Origin: Pseudomonadota bacterium
GTDB lineage: Bacteria; Pseudomonadota; Alphaproteobacteria; Acetobacterales; Acetobacteraceae
Assembly (NCBI GenBank): GCA_021818505.1
Contig: JAKADX010000012.1
Location: 28,057-92,056 of the forward strand
Direction of reading: 5' to 3'
Length of the DNA stretch: 64,000 nucleotides
The notes under the pieces were generated by a model. It had not been told where the DNA came from and did no database searches. It saw only the letters and a list, made by a program, of their open reading frames with translations. The first letter of the stretch is position 1. Every line of letters begins with the position of its first letter. This document shows positions 42,216 to 51,523 of the stretch, piece by piece. The translations under genes and the position numbers were made by a program.

Positions 42216-45200
42216 CAGCGTCGCGCCTCCGCGGTCGCCGCCGGGTGGAAACGGTTCGCCGGCCAGCCGGCCATGTCCTCGTAGAGCCGGTATTTCTCCT
42301 CGATCGCGCGCTGCGCCTCGGCCAGCAGAGCCCGCGCTTCCTCCGGCCGCGATTGCGCGAGCGCGCGGTAGCGCAACTCGCCATAGGCGTAATCGCGGAA
42401 CGGCCGCGCCGGGCGCGGGCTGTCGAGGCGGAACGGATTCTCGCCCACCTCCCGCATCGCCGGGTTATAGCGGAACAGCGGCCAGTAGCCGCAGGCCACA
42501 GCCATGTCCTGTTGATGCAGCCCCTGCTGCATGTCGATGCCGTGCGCGATGCAGTGGCAATAGGCAAGGATCAGGCTCGGTCCCGGCCACGCCTCTGCCT
42601 CGCGGAAGGCGAGCAACGTCTGCTGCGGATTGCCGCCCATCGCCACCTGGGCAACATAGACGTTGCCGTAGGCGATGGCCTGCAAGGCGAGGTCCTTGCG
42701 GCCGACCCGCTTGCCAGCGGCGGCGAATTTCGCGACCGCGCCGAGCGGCGTCGCCTTCGACGCCTGGCCGCCAGTGTTGGAATAGACCTCGGTGTCCATC
42801 ACCAGCACATTCACGTCCCGCCCGGTGGACAGCACATGATCGAGGCCGCCATAGCCAATATCGTACGCCCAGCCGTCGCCGCCGACCAGCCAGACACTGC
42901 GGCGCACGAAGTGATCGACCAGCGAGAGCAGTTGGCGTGCCGCCGGCGTGTCCAACCCCCGCACCCGGTCAGCGAGTTCGGCGACGCGCGCGCGCTGGGT
43001 GCGGATCTCCGACTCGCGGATCTGCGGCGCTGTCACGACTGCCTCCACGAGATCACCGCCAAGTTGCGGCGCGAGATCGCGCGCCAGCCGCGTCGCGGTG
43101 GCAAGGTGCTGGTCGGCCGCAATGCGGAAGCCGAGGCCGAATTCGGCATTGTCCTCGAACAGCGAGTTCGACCACGCCGGTCCACGCCCCTCTGCGTTCG
43201 CCGACCAAGGCGTCACCGGCAGATTGCCGCCGTAGATCGAGCTGCATCCGGTGGCATTCGCAACCAGCATCCGATCGCCAAACAACTGCGACAGCAGCTT
43301 GAGATACGGCGTCTCGCCACAACCGGCGCAGGCGCCGGAATAGGCGAACAGCGGCTCCAGGAACTGCACGCCACGGACATTGGCGAAATCCACGCGCGCA
43401 CGGTCGTTGACCGGCAGCGATTCGAAGAAGTCGAATTCGCGCTTGCCGTTCTCAAGGCGCGGCAGCTTGTCGCGCATGTTGATCGCCTTGGTCTCCGGCA
43501 TCACCGCGCTGTGCGCGGGACAGGCCTCGACACACAGGCCGCAGCCTGTGCAGTCCTCGATGGCGATGCTGAGAGTGAAGCGCACGTCGGGAAAGCCGCG
43601 GACGTTGATCGGCGCGGAAGGGAACGTTGCCGGCGCATCGTCAAGGCGGCTGGCGTCGTAGTATTTCGCGCGGATCACTGCGTGCGGGCAGACGAAGCCG
43701 CACTGGCCGCACTGGATGCACACCTCCGGCTCCCACACCGGCACGATCTCGGCGATGTTGCGCTTCTCCCAGGCCGCTGTGCCCGGCGGGAAGGTGCCGT
43801 CGATGGGCATGAGGCTGACCGGGATGTCGTCGCCCAGCCCCTCCATCATGCGTGCCGTCACCTCGCGCACGAAGCGCGGCGCGGTCTCCGGGACGGCGGG
43901 TGCGCGCTCCCACGTACTGCTCACGGCTTCCGGAACGTGGACCTCGAACAGTTGCTCAAGCGTTGCATCCACGGCCGCAAAATTGCGGCGCACCACCTCG
44001 GCGCCCTTTCGGCCGTAGGTATTCTCGATGGATTTTTTGATCTGTGCGATCGCTTCCTCACGCGGCATCACGCCGGAGATGGCGAAGAAGCAGGTCTGCA
44101 GGATGGTGTTGGTACGCCCCCGCATTCCCACGTCCTGTGCCACGCGTGACGCGTCTATGACGAACAGCCGCAGCCGAAAGTCGATGATGCGTTGCTGCAT
44201 GGAGCGCGGTAGCCGGTCCCACACCTCCTCCGGTCCATAGGGACTGTTGAGCAGAAACACCGCGCCCGGCGCAGCAAGGCGCAACACATCGGCACGTTCG
44301 ACGAAGCCGAACTGGTGGCACGCAACGAAGCCGGCCCGGCGGATCAAATAGGGCGCGCGGATCGGGTGCGGGCCGAAGCGCAGGTGGGAAACCGTCTGCG
44401 CGCCGGATTTGTGGCTGTCATAGACAAAGTACCCCTGCGCGTGCAGCCCGGCGTCCTCGGCAATGATCTTGGCGGTGTTCTTGTTCGCCCCCACGGTCCC
44501 GTCGGCGCCGAGGCCATAGAACACCGCCTCCACGGTCTCGGGCAGCGGAAGCCGAAATTCGGGATCAGGATCGAGATGCGTGTGGCTCACGTCATCCACG
44601 ATACCGAGCGTGAAGCCGTTGCGCGGCACCGGCCGCGCGATCTCGTCGAACGCCGCCTTGACCAGATCGGGAGGAAAATCCTTCGACGAAAGGCCATAGC
44701 GTCCGCCGACCACCCGCGGCATCGATGCCCGGCTTCCGTCCGCCCCCGCTTGCGCAAGGGTCGTCACCACATCGAGGTAGAGCGGTTCGCCGCTCGCGCC
44801 TGGCTCCTTGGTCTGCTCCAGCACGGCAATCGCGCGCACCGTGACCGGCAGCGCGGCGAGGAAATGCGTTGCGGAGAACGGGCGGAACAGCCTCACCTGC
44901 ACCACGCCGACCTTTTCGCCGCATGCCAGCAGCGCGTCAGCGGTCTCGCGCGCTGTCTGGGCGCCAGATCCCATCAGCACCAGCACGCGCTCGGCGTCCG
45001 GCGCGCCGTGGTAGTCGAACAACCGGTACTGCCGGCCGGTCAGCGCGGCAAAGCGATCCATCGCCGCCTGCACGTGGCCGGGTGTCGCGGCATAGAACGG
45101 ATTCGCCGTCTCGCGGGCCTGGAAGAACGTGTCAGGGTTGTGCGCGGTGCCGCGCACCATCGGGCGCTCCGGGGCAAGCGCGCGGGCGCGGTGCGCGCGG

Positions 45201-45790
45201 ACCAGATCGTCGTCGATCATGGCACGGATATCGACCTCTTCAATCAGGTCGAGCGTGTTCACCTCATGGCTCGTACGGAATCCGTCGAAGAAATGCAGGA
45301 ACGGTACACGGCTGGCGAGCGTCGAAGTCTGCGCGATCAGCGCCGCGTCATGCGCCTCCTGCACCGACCCCGAGGACAGCAACGCGAACCCGGTGGTGCG
45401 TGCTGCCATGACGTCGCTGTGGTCGCCGAAGATCGAGAGCGCCTGCGTCGCCAGCGCGCGTGCCGCGACGTGGAACACCGTGCAGGTCAGCTCTCCCGCG
45501 ATCTTGTACATGTTCGGCAGCATCAGCATCAGGCCCTGCGATGCCGTGAACGTCGTGGTCAGGGCTCCGGCCTGCAATGCGCCGTGGGTAGTGCCGGCCG
45601 CGCCCCCCTCGCTCTGCATCTCCTGGACGACCGGAATGTCGCCCCAGATATTCGGCACGCCCTCGGCTGCCCACTGGTCGGCGAGTTCGGCCATGGTCGA
45701 ACTCGGCGTGATCGGGTAGATGGCGCAGACCTCGTTGACACGATAAGCGACGTGCGCGACGGCGGTGTTGCCGTCCATCACCGCGCGCAT
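42215..45790 (-). CDS. nifJ: Pyruvate:ferredoxin (flavodoxin) oxidoreductase
   Basis: 1191 residues, the full-length single-chain PFOR. The N-terminal domain is IYPITPSSTMAELADQWAAEG and the second half FDGFRTSHEV. A ferredoxin insert with two 4Fe-4S motifs carries CIQCGQCGFVCPH and CTGCGLCVEACPAH. The C-terminal TPP domain contains GDGWAYDIGYGGLDHVL and DTEVYSNTGGQ; Cys-rich GACAGCGETPY supplies the third cluster. It splits pyruvate to acetyl-CoA and CO2 and passes electrons to ferredoxin. It starts inside the GltD-like stop codon and is in a FixK/Fnr-type regulated unit, consistent with low-oxygen use. A GTG one codon earlier is an alternative start. Confidence 0.95.
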   Translation of the reverse strand: MRAVMDGNTAVAHVAYRVNEVCAIYPITPSSTMAELADQWAAEGVPNIWGDIPVVQEMQSEGGAAGTTHGALQAGALTTTFTASQGLMLMLPNMYKIAGELTCTVFHVAARALATQALSIFGDHSDVMAARTTGFALLSSGSVQEAHDAALIAQTSTLASRVPFLHFFDGFRTSHEVNTLDLIEEVDIRAMIDDDLVRAHRARALAPERPMVRGTAHNPDTFFQARETANPFYAATPGHVQAAMDRFAALTGRQYRLFDYHGAPDAERVLVLMGSGAQTARETADALLACGEKVGVVQVRLFRPFSATHFLAALPVTVRAIAVLEQTKEPGASGEPLYLDVVTTLAQAGADGSRASMPRVVGGRYGLSSKDFPPDLVKAAFDEIARPVPRNGFTLGIVDDVSHTHLDPDPEFRLPLPETVEAVFYGLGADGTVGANKNTAKIIAEDAGLHAQGYFVYDSHKSGAQTVSHLRFGPHPIRAPYLIRRAGFVACHQFGFVERADVLRLAAPGAVFLLNSPYGPEEVWDRLPRSMQQRIIDFRLRLFVIDASRVAQDVGMRGRTNTILQTCFFAISGVMPREEAIAQIKKSIENTYGRKGAEVVRRNFAAVDATLEQLFEVHVPEAVSSTWERAPAVPETAPRFVREVTARMMEGLGDDIPVSLMPIDGTFPPGTAAWEKRNIAEIVPVWEPEVCIQCGQCGFVCPHAVIRAKYYDASRLDDAPATFPSAPINVRGFPDVRFTLSIAIEDCTGCGLCVEACPAHSAVMPETKAINMRDKLPRLENGKREFDFFESLPVNDRARVDFANVRGVQFLEPLFAYSGACAGCGETPYLKLLSQLFGDRMLVANATGCSSIYGGNLPVTPWSANAEGRGPAWSNSLFEDNAEFGLGFRIAADQHLATATRLARDLAPQLGGDLVEAVVTAPQIRESEIRTQRARVAELADRVRGLDTPAARQLLSLVDHFVRRSVWLVGGDGWAYDIGYGGLDHVLSTGRDVNVLVMDTEVYSNTGGQASKATPLGAVAKFAAAGKRVGRKDLALQAIAYGNVYVAQVAMGGNPQQTLLAFREAEAWPGPSLILAYCHCIAHGIDMQQGLHQQDMAVACGYWPLFRYNPAMREVGENPFRLDSPRPARPFRDYAYGELRYRALAQSRPEEARALLAEAQRAIEEKYRLYEDMAGWPANRFHPAATAEARR

Positions 45791-47430
45791 CACGCGCCGC
45801 CCTCGGCAGCGTCAGGCACCATCTCGATCGCGTGGCACGGGCACTGCTCATAGCAGACCGCGCAGCCGGTACAGGCATCCTCGGTCAGCCGATAGCCCTG
45901 CCCCGGCCCCAACTTGACGATCGCATCCTCCGGGCAGGCGGCGTAGCAGTTGTCGCACTCGAAACAGGTGCCGCAGGAGAGGCAACGCTGCGCCTCCCGC
46001 CGTGCTGCGTGCTCGTCGAGTCCGGCGACCACTTCGGCAAAGCCCTCGGTACGCGCTGCCAGGGGTAGCGCGGGCTGGTGCGCTGGCGCGGCATCGCTGA
46101 ACACTGGCAGGTTCAGCATCGCGTAAGTGACGAGCGGCGGCTTGTCCGTGTCCGCAAGCCGGGTGCCGCGCAGCCATGCGTCGATGTGCCGTGCCGCGCG
46201 CTTGCCATGCCCGACCGCGACGGTGACGGTACGCTCACTGGGCACCATGTCGCCGCCGGCGAAGATGCCCGGCGCGCCGGTCATCATGTCGGGGCCGACC
46301 TCCACGGTGCCGTCGGATTTGAAGGTAATGCCCGGCACGTGACGCAGGAATCCGCTGTCGGTTTCCTGACCGAGCGCGAGAACGACCGCATCGGCCTGAA
46401 GCGTGTCGAACTGCCCGGTCGGCACCGGGCGGCCGTTGGCGTCGATGTCCATGCGCTCGACCGTCAGCGACGCGCCCGCGATGTCCTTGATCGTGGTCAG
46501 CCAACGGATCTTGATGCCCTCGGCGATCGCCTCGTCGGCCTCGAACGCGTGGGCCGGCATGTGCGCGCGGTCGCGGCGATAGACGATCAGCGCCTCCTCC
46601 GCCCCCAGCCGCCGCGCGGTGCGCGCCGCATCCATCGCGGTGTTCCCGCCGCCATAGACGATGACGCGCCGGCCAAGCAGCGGCGCCTCGCCGCTCGACA
46701 CGTCACGCAGATAGCTGACCGCGTCCAGTACGCGCGCGGCATCGCGGGCAGGAATATCGACATGCCTGGAGATGTGCGCGCCGATCGCGACGAACGCGGC
46801 GGAAAACCCGCCGTCCTGCATCTCCGCTGTCAGATCCGCGACCTTGCGGCCGAGCACGATCCGCACACCCATGCGTTCGATGCGCGCGATCTCCGCCAGA
46901 AGTTCGCCGCGCGGCAGGCGGTACGCCGGTATGCCGACATGCAGCATACCGCCCGGCACCGGCCCCGCCTCATGAATTTCGACCGTGTGGCCGAGGCGGG
47001 CGAGATGATAGGCCGCGGACAGACCGCTCGGGCCGGCGCCGACAATCAATACGCGCTTGCCCGACGGGCGCGCGTCGCGTGGAGGTATCCAGCCCTGCGC
47101 CAGCGCCATATCCCCGAGAAACCGCTCGACGGCGTGAATGCTGACCGCCTCATCCATCTCGCCGCGATTGCAGGCACTCTCACAAGGATGATAGCAGACG
47201 CGGCCATGCACGGCCGGAAGCGGGTTATCGCGCAGGATCATCTCCCACGCCTGCCGGTACGCCCCGCCCTGCGCCAAGGCCAGCCACGCCTGGACATGCT
47301 CGCCGGCCGGACAGGCGTTGTTGCAGGGCGGCAGAAGATCACGCCACACCGGATGGCGCGACCGGCTCGGCCCGGTGCCGCGCCCCGCGGTCAGGTCGAT
47401 CGCGGGCGTCATGTCGGACGGGTGCTTCAC
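45790..47430 (-). CDS. GltD-like NAD(P)H-dependent flavoprotein with N- and C-terminal Fe-S clusters
   Basis: 546 residues. N-terminal Fe-S helix domain with Cys36, Cys40, Cys79, Cys83 and Cys87 (PCNNACPAG, VCYHPCESACNRG). FAD site VLIVGAGPSGLSAAYHLA at about 127 and NAD(P)H site VIVYGGGNTAMDAARTA. The C-terminal 2x[4Fe-4S] ferredoxin domain has CGTCFECDNCYAACP and CTGCAVCYEQCPCHAIE. It is related to the small subunit of glutamate synthase but carries extra clusters and lacks a gltB partner. It lies directly upstream of nifJ (1-nt overlap), so it probably links NAD(P)H to ferredoxin or PFOR. A GGAG site is 8 nt before the ATG, and an anaerobox is 61 nt upstream. Confidence 0.85.
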   Translation of the reverse strand: MKHPSDMTPAIDLTAGRGTGPSRSRHPVWRDLLPPCNNACPAGEHVQAWLALAQGGAYRQAWEMILRDNPLPAVHGRVCYHPCESACNRGEMDEAVSIHAVERFLGDMALAQGWIPPRDARPSGKRVLIVGAGPSGLSAAYHLARLGHTVEIHEAGPVPGGMLHVGIPAYRLPRGELLAEIARIERMGVRIVLGRKVADLTAEMQDGGFSAAFVAIGAHISRHVDIPARDAARVLDAVSYLRDVSSGEAPLLGRRVIVYGGGNTAMDAARTARRLGAEEALIVYRRDRAHMPAHAFEADEAIAEGIKIRWLTTIKDIAGASLTVERMDIDANGRPVPTGQFDTLQADAVVLALGQETDSGFLRHVPGITFKSDGTVEVGPDMMTGAPGIFAGGDMVPSERTVTVAVGHGKRAARHIDAWLRGTRLADTDKPPLVTYAMLNLPVFSDAAPAHQPALPLAARTEGFAEVVAGLDEHAARREAQRCLSCGTCFECDNCYAACPEDAIVKLGPGQGYRLTEDACTGCAVCYEQCPCHAIEMVPDAAEGGA

Positions 47431-47490
47431 CGCGTGGCTCCGTCATCCACTCTGCGCGACCCGTGCTACGGCGCGGCCGTGAGCCCGGCC

Positions 47491-47504
47491 TTGATACAGG
47501 TCAA
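47491..47504 (-). promoter_or_regulatory. Fnr/FixK anaerobox upstream of the GltD-like/nifJ operon
   Basis: TTGATACAGGTCAA, the TTGAT-N4-RTCAA pattern. Its centre is about 67 nt before the ATG at 47430. On the minus strand, 22 nt after the box, TAGCAC could be the -10 element, which puts the box near -41.5, the classical class II activator position. Confidence 0.75.
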
Positions 47505-47511
47505 GCGTGCG

Positions 47512-47967
47512 TCAGGCGGGCGTCTCCAGCCATGGCCGCAGATGCGGCTGCACCGCATCGTCCGGCAGCTTCATCAGATCCTTGCCGAGCGTGCCGACGA
47601 TCGCCTTGGCAACCACTGCGCCCAGTCCGTCGCGGATTGCATTCAGCGTTCGCGGCGGCGCCGCCAGCACGAGCCGGTCGAAGCCACCGCGCACGAACGT
47701 GGCCTCGGTTTCGTTCGCCACCAGACGGGCGAACTCCGCTTCCGCCAGCGCGTGCGGATCGTGGCGCGGCTGGAGCGCATGATGGGCGGTGGACTGGCTA
47801 TGGAACGTGGCGCCGGGATGATCGCTGCCAAGCTCCGACGAACGCTTGTGAGCTGCGGCCGAGTCCATCGATGAGAGGGTGTGGAACACGCCGCCGGGAT
47901 CGACGGTGACGAACCGTGCGTGCTCGCCGTCGGCGATCACGATGAGCAAGTTGCCGGTCTGGACCAT
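47512..47967 (-). CDS. Host-attachment family protein (baeRF-like), copy 1
   Basis: 151 residues. NLLIVIADGEHARFVTVD at the N-terminus, HALAEAEFARLVANE, and FDRLVLAAPPRTLNAIRDGLGA are the conserved blocks. This family is annotated as host attachment protein and resembles the bacterial release-factor-like (baeRF) fold; the molecular role is unknown. It follows pfkB by 11 nt in the ppsA-pfkB operon. A second family member is found at 55917-56366, with an anaerobox in front of it too. Confidence 0.85.
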   Translation of the reverse strand: MVQTGNLLIVIADGEHARFVTVDPGGVFHTLSSMDSAAAHKRSSELGSDHPGATFHSQSTAHHALQPRHDPHALAEAEFARLVANETEATFVRGGFDRLVLAAPPRTLNAIRDGLGAVVAKAIVGTLGKDLMKLPDDAVQPHLRPWLETPA

Positions 47968-47978
47968 GTGCTATCCCC

Positions 47979-48923
47979 TCATGCAGCGGCGATCGGTGCG
48001 AGCGCGCGGTAACGTTCCTCGACGGCCGCGCGGTTCAGGCGTGCCGTGCCGATGCCCCCGATCGCCACGGTACCGGCGGCAATGCCCCAGGCCAGCGCCT
48101 GCGCCGGCGGCTCGCCGCGTGCCAGAGCAAGCACCACCGCGCCGAGAAAGCTGTCGCCGGCACCGACGGCGCTGTGCGCGGTCACGTCGCCGTACGGACG
48201 CAGCCGACGCACCTCGTCTGCGGTGGCAAGCACAGCCCCTTCCGGGCCGAGGGTCAACGCCACCATGCGCGCGGCACCGTTGCGCACCAGCTTGCGCGCC
48301 TCTGCCTCCTGCTCGGCCGCGTGGAGCAGTCGGCGGCCGAGCAGCGTCTCCAGCTCACCGAGGCTTGGCTTGAGCAGCGTGATGCCGCTGCCGAGTGCCG
48401 CCTGCAACGCCGGCCCAGAGGTGTCCAACACGAACGGCACGCCACGACGCGCCGCGATGCGTGCGACCTGCGCGTACGCATCGGTCGGCACGCCGGGCGG
48501 CAGACTGCCGCTGGCAACCAGCCAGTCGCACGCAACGGCTTCCAGCAGATCAAGAGCGGCGTGCCACTCCGGCCCGCTCACCTCCGGTCCAGCGGGCACG
48601 AACCGGTATTCCAGTCCGCTGTTCTGCTCGACCACCGTCATGCTGATACGCGTGCGGCCGCCGATCGGCACGACCCGGCGCGGCACCCCCTGCTCACTGA
48701 GCAACTCCACGACAAGCGCCCCTGTCGTGCCGCCGGCGAGCAGGATCGCCTCCGTATCGCCGCCGAGCACGTGCACCGTGCGCGCGACATTGATGCCGCC
48801 CCCGCCCGGATCAAGGTGCTCACCGAAGGTGCGTATCTTGTGCGTCGGCCGGACCAGCAGCGCCGAGGTGGCGATGTCGAGCGCGGGATTGAGCGTCAGC
48901 GTGGTGATACGCGGCCCCGTCAC
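47979..48923 (-). CDS. PfkB-family phosphofructokinase / hexose-phosphate kinase
   Basis: 314 residues. It begins ITTLTLNPALDIATS, as in 1-phosphofructokinase and the minor 6-phosphofructokinase PfkB. It has the substrate loop DPGGGGINVARTVHVLGG and the catalytic GAGDSFLGA near residue 255. It phosphorylates fructose 1- or 6-phosphate; no PTS gene is adjacent, so the glycolytic 6-phosphofructokinase activity is more likely. The start is a GTG, 4 nt after ppsA. It shares the ppsA promoter and its anaerobox. Confidence 0.85.
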   Translation of the reverse strand: MTGPRITTLTLNPALDIATSALLVRPTHKIRTFGEHLDPGGGGINVARTVHVLGGDTEAILLAGGTTGALVVELLSEQGVPRRVVPIGGRTRISMTVVEQNSGLEYRFVPAGPEVSGPEWHAALDLLEAVACDWLVASGSLPPGVPTDAYAQVARIAARRGVPFVLDTSGPALQAALGSGITLLKPSLGELETLLGRRLLHAAEQEAEARKLVRNGAARMVALTLGPEGAVLATADEVRRLRPYGDVTAHSAVGAGDSFLGAVVLALARGEPPAQALAWGIAAGTVAIGGIGTARLNRAAVEERYRALAPIAAA

Positions 48924-48927
48924 CAGG

Positions 48928-51345
48928 TTACTCCGCCGCGCGCTTCGTCATCGCCTGCTCCGCCTCCCGCACCACGGCGATCGTCCGCGGCAGGCTCGAC
49001 GGATTGACGCTGATCGAGTCGATGCCGAGTTCGGCAAGATAGCGCGCGATCTCGGGATGGTTTGCGGGCGCCTCGCCGCAGATGCCGACGTGGCGTCCGT
49101 TGCGCTTCGCCCCGACGATCGCGAGCCGGAGCATTTCCAGCATGCCCGGATCGCGCTCATCGAAATCGAAGGCGACGATATCGGAATCGCGATCCACTCC
49201 GAGCGTCAACTGCGTCAGGTCGTTCGAACCGATCGAGAATCCGTCGAACACCGCCGCGAACGCATCGACCTGGATGACGTTGTTGGGGATTTCGCACATC
49301 ACGTAGATCTCGAGCCCGTTCTGTCCTCGCACCAGACCATGCCGGGCCATCGTGTCGAGCACCCGCTTTGCTTCTTCCACGCGCCGGCAGAACGGCACCA
49401 TGATGCGCAGATTGACCAGCCCCATCGTCTGGCGCACCCGACGCAGTGCCTCGCACTCCAGCGCAAACCCCTCCGCGTAGGCCGGGTGCGAATAGCGCGC
49501 GGCACCGCGGAAGCCGAGCATCGGATTGGCTTCCTGCGGCTCGAACGGCGCCCCGCCGATCAGGGCCGCGTATTCATTGGTCTTGAAATCCGAGAGACGG
49601 ACGATCACCGGCTTCGGGTAGAACGCTGCGGCGATCGTCCCCACTCCTTCGGCCAGACTGCGCACGAAGAACTCCCTCGGCGAGTCAAACCCGCGCGCGC
49701 GCTCGGCGATCCGGTCGCGGTCCGCCGTCGATACGCGCTCGGGATGGATCAGGGCCATCGGGTGCACGCCGATGTGCTCGTTGATGATGAACTCCATGCG
49801 CGCCAGCCCGACCCCGGCATTCGGCATCATCGCCGAGCGGAATGCCAGCTCCGGGTTGCCGAGATTCACCATGATCTCCGTGCGCGGCAGTGCTAGGTCA
49901 GTGAGCGGGACACGCGTGACCGTGAACGGCACCTGACCCTCGAAGACGGTGCCGATCTCGCCGCCCGCGCACGAAACCGTGACCGCCTGACCGGTCTTGA
50001 GCACCGCGGTTGCGTCGCCCGTGCCGACCACGGCCGGCACGCCGAGTTCGCGCGACACGATCGCGGCATGGCAGGTGCGTCCGCCATGATCGGTGACGAT
50101 CGCGCCTGCCGTCTTCATCACCGGCTCCCAGTCCGGCGTGGTCGAACCGGCGACCAGCACTTCGCCTGGTACGAAAGTGTGTAGTTCGGAGAGGTTGCTG
50201 ATGACACGGACGCGACCGACTCCGACCTTCTCGCCCACCGCCTTTCCGGTCGTCAGGGCAGTGCCGGTGCCCGTGAGGGCGAAGGTTTCGAACACTTCGC
50301 CCCTGCGCTGCGACACGACCGTCTCCGGTCGGGCCTGCACGATGTAGAGGCGGCCGTCCTCCGCGTCCTTGGCCCATTCGATATCCAGCGGAACGGCATG
50401 ACCGGCGCGGGCCGAGTAGTGCTCCTCGATCTTCATCGCCTGCTCGGCCAGTGTCAGCGCCTCCTCGTCGCTGATGCAGAATCGCGCGCGTTCCGCCTCG
50501 CTGGTTGCCTCGTCACGCGTGGTGTGGCCGGTGTGGCCGCGCGCCAGCGTCATGCGCAACTGCTTGCTCCCAAGGCTGCGGCGCAACACGGCGCGGTAGC
50601 CCTGCCCGAAGGTCGGTTTGTGGATTACGAACTCGTCGGGATCGACCTTGCCCTGCACGATGTTCTCGCCGAGTCCGTAGATGCCGGTGATGAACACCAC
50701 GTCGCGGAAGCCCGATTCGGTGTCGAGCGTGAACATGACACCGCTGGCGGCGCGGTCGGAGCGAACCATCTTCATCACGCCGACCGACAGGAACACCTTG
50801 AAGTGGTCGAAGCCGTTGTTGACGCGATAGACGATGGCGCGGTCGGTGAACAGCGAGGCGAAGCACAGCCGGCACGCCTGCACCACGTCATCGGCGCCGC
50901 TCACGTTGAGGTAGCTCTCATGCTGCCCGGCGAAGCTCGCCTGCGGCAGATCCTCGGCTGTCGCCGAGCTGCGCACCGCGACGGCCGCTTCGGGGCCGTA
51001 CTGCTCCTCCAGCTTGCGGTACGCCGCGATGATCGCGTCGCGCAGCGCGGCGCCTCCGGTCGCGCCATAGACGATGCGCCGCGCCGCTGCGGCACGCCGT
51101 TTCAGTTGCGTCACATCGGTCACGTCGAGATCGTCGAGCTGCGCGTGCAGCGGCTCCCACGCTCCGGCCTCGGTCATCGCGTCGCGATACGATTCGGCTG
51201 TCAGCGCAAAGCCATTCGGAACCAGCACGCCAGCCGCGTTCAGCTCGCGGTACATTTCGCCGAGCGAAGCGTTCTTGCCGCCGACCAGGGGGACGTCGCC
51301 CAGCCCGAGAGTTTCGAACCAGCGGATCAGGGACGGGGTGCTCAC
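48928..51345 (-). CDS. ppsA: Phosphoenolpyruvate synthase
   Basis: 805 residues. The N-terminal ATP-grasp domain (residues about 10-340) includes LVGGKNASLGEMYREL and VAVRSSATAEDLPQASFAGQ. The swivelling phospho-His is His about 426 in GGRTCHAAIVSREL. The C-terminal PEP-binding barrel includes FSIGSNDLTQLTLGVDRDS and the catalytic Cys in GICGEAPANHP. It turns pyruvate and ATP into PEP, AMP and phosphate. It heads the ppsA-pfkB-host attachment operon, divergent from a hypothetical/BON operon. Two perfect anaeroboxes lie in the 178-nt gap. Confidence 0.96.
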   Translation of the reverse strand: MSTPSLIRWFETLGLGDVPLVGGKNASLGEMYRELNAAGVLVPNGFALTAESYRDAMTEAGAWEPLHAQLDDLDVTDVTQLKRRAAAARRIVYGATGGAALRDAIIAAYRKLEEQYGPEAAVAVRSSATAEDLPQASFAGQHESYLNVSGADDVVQACRLCFASLFTDRAIVYRVNNGFDHFKVFLSVGVMKMVRSDRAASGVMFTLDTESGFRDVVFITGIYGLGENIVQGKVDPDEFVIHKPTFGQGYRAVLRRSLGSKQLRMTLARGHTGHTTRDEATSEAERARFCISDEEALTLAEQAMKIEEHYSARAGHAVPLDIEWAKDAEDGRLYIVQARPETVVSQRRGEVFETFALTGTGTALTTGKAVGEKVGVGRVRVISNLSELHTFVPGEVLVAGSTTPDWEPVMKTAGAIVTDHGGRTCHAAIVSRELGVPAVVGTGDATAVLKTGQAVTVSCAGGEIGTVFEGQVPFTVTRVPLTDLALPRTEIMVNLGNPELAFRSAMMPNAGVGLARMEFIINEHIGVHPMALIHPERVSTADRDRIAERARGFDSPREFFVRSLAEGVGTIAAAFYPKPVIVRLSDFKTNEYAALIGGAPFEPQEANPMLGFRGAARYSHPAYAEGFALECEALRRVRQTMGLVNLRIMVPFCRRVEEAKRVLDTMARHGLVRGQNGLEIYVMCEIPNNVIQVDAFAAVFDGFSIGSNDLTQLTLGVDRDSDIVAFDFDERDPGMLEMLRLAIVGAKRNGRHVGICGEAPANHPEIARYLAELGIDSISVNPSSLPRTIAVVREAEQAMTKRAAE

Positions 51346-51403
51346 GGTCCTGCTTCCTCCACGCGCTCATCATGAACGATTGCCGTGCGCGGGGGGAGCG
51401 TCA

Positions 51404-51417
51404 TTGACGCAGGTCAA
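51404..51417. promoter_or_regulatory. Fnr/FixK anaerobox on the ppsA side of the divergent promoter region
   Basis: TTGACGCAGGTCAA, a perfect TTGAC-N4-GTCAA palindrome about 65 nt from the ppsA start. It is the nearer of two boxes to ppsA. Confidence 0.75.
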
Positions 51418-51433
51418 GCCTCCCCACCCCAGT

Positions 51434-51447
51434 TTGACGTGGGTCAA
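51434..51447. promoter_or_regulatory. Fnr/FixK anaerobox on the plus-strand side of the divergent promoter region
   Basis: TTGACGTGGGTCAA, another perfect palindrome. Exactly 22 nt downstream on the plus strand TAGAGA (51470-51475) could be a -10 box, giving a class II (-41.5) promoter for the hypothetical/BON operon that starts at 51524. Confidence 0.78.
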
Positions 51448-51523
51448 GGCCGCGCGCCGGGCATTGCCATAGAGAGATCATTGGGGCGCGGTCGGCGCGC
51501 CGGTACACAGCGGGGATCGAACG

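Noticed and set aside
42245..44149. Plus-strand open frame of 634 codons opposite nifJ
   Set aside because: Antisense shadow; nifJ on the other strand has all cofactor motifs.
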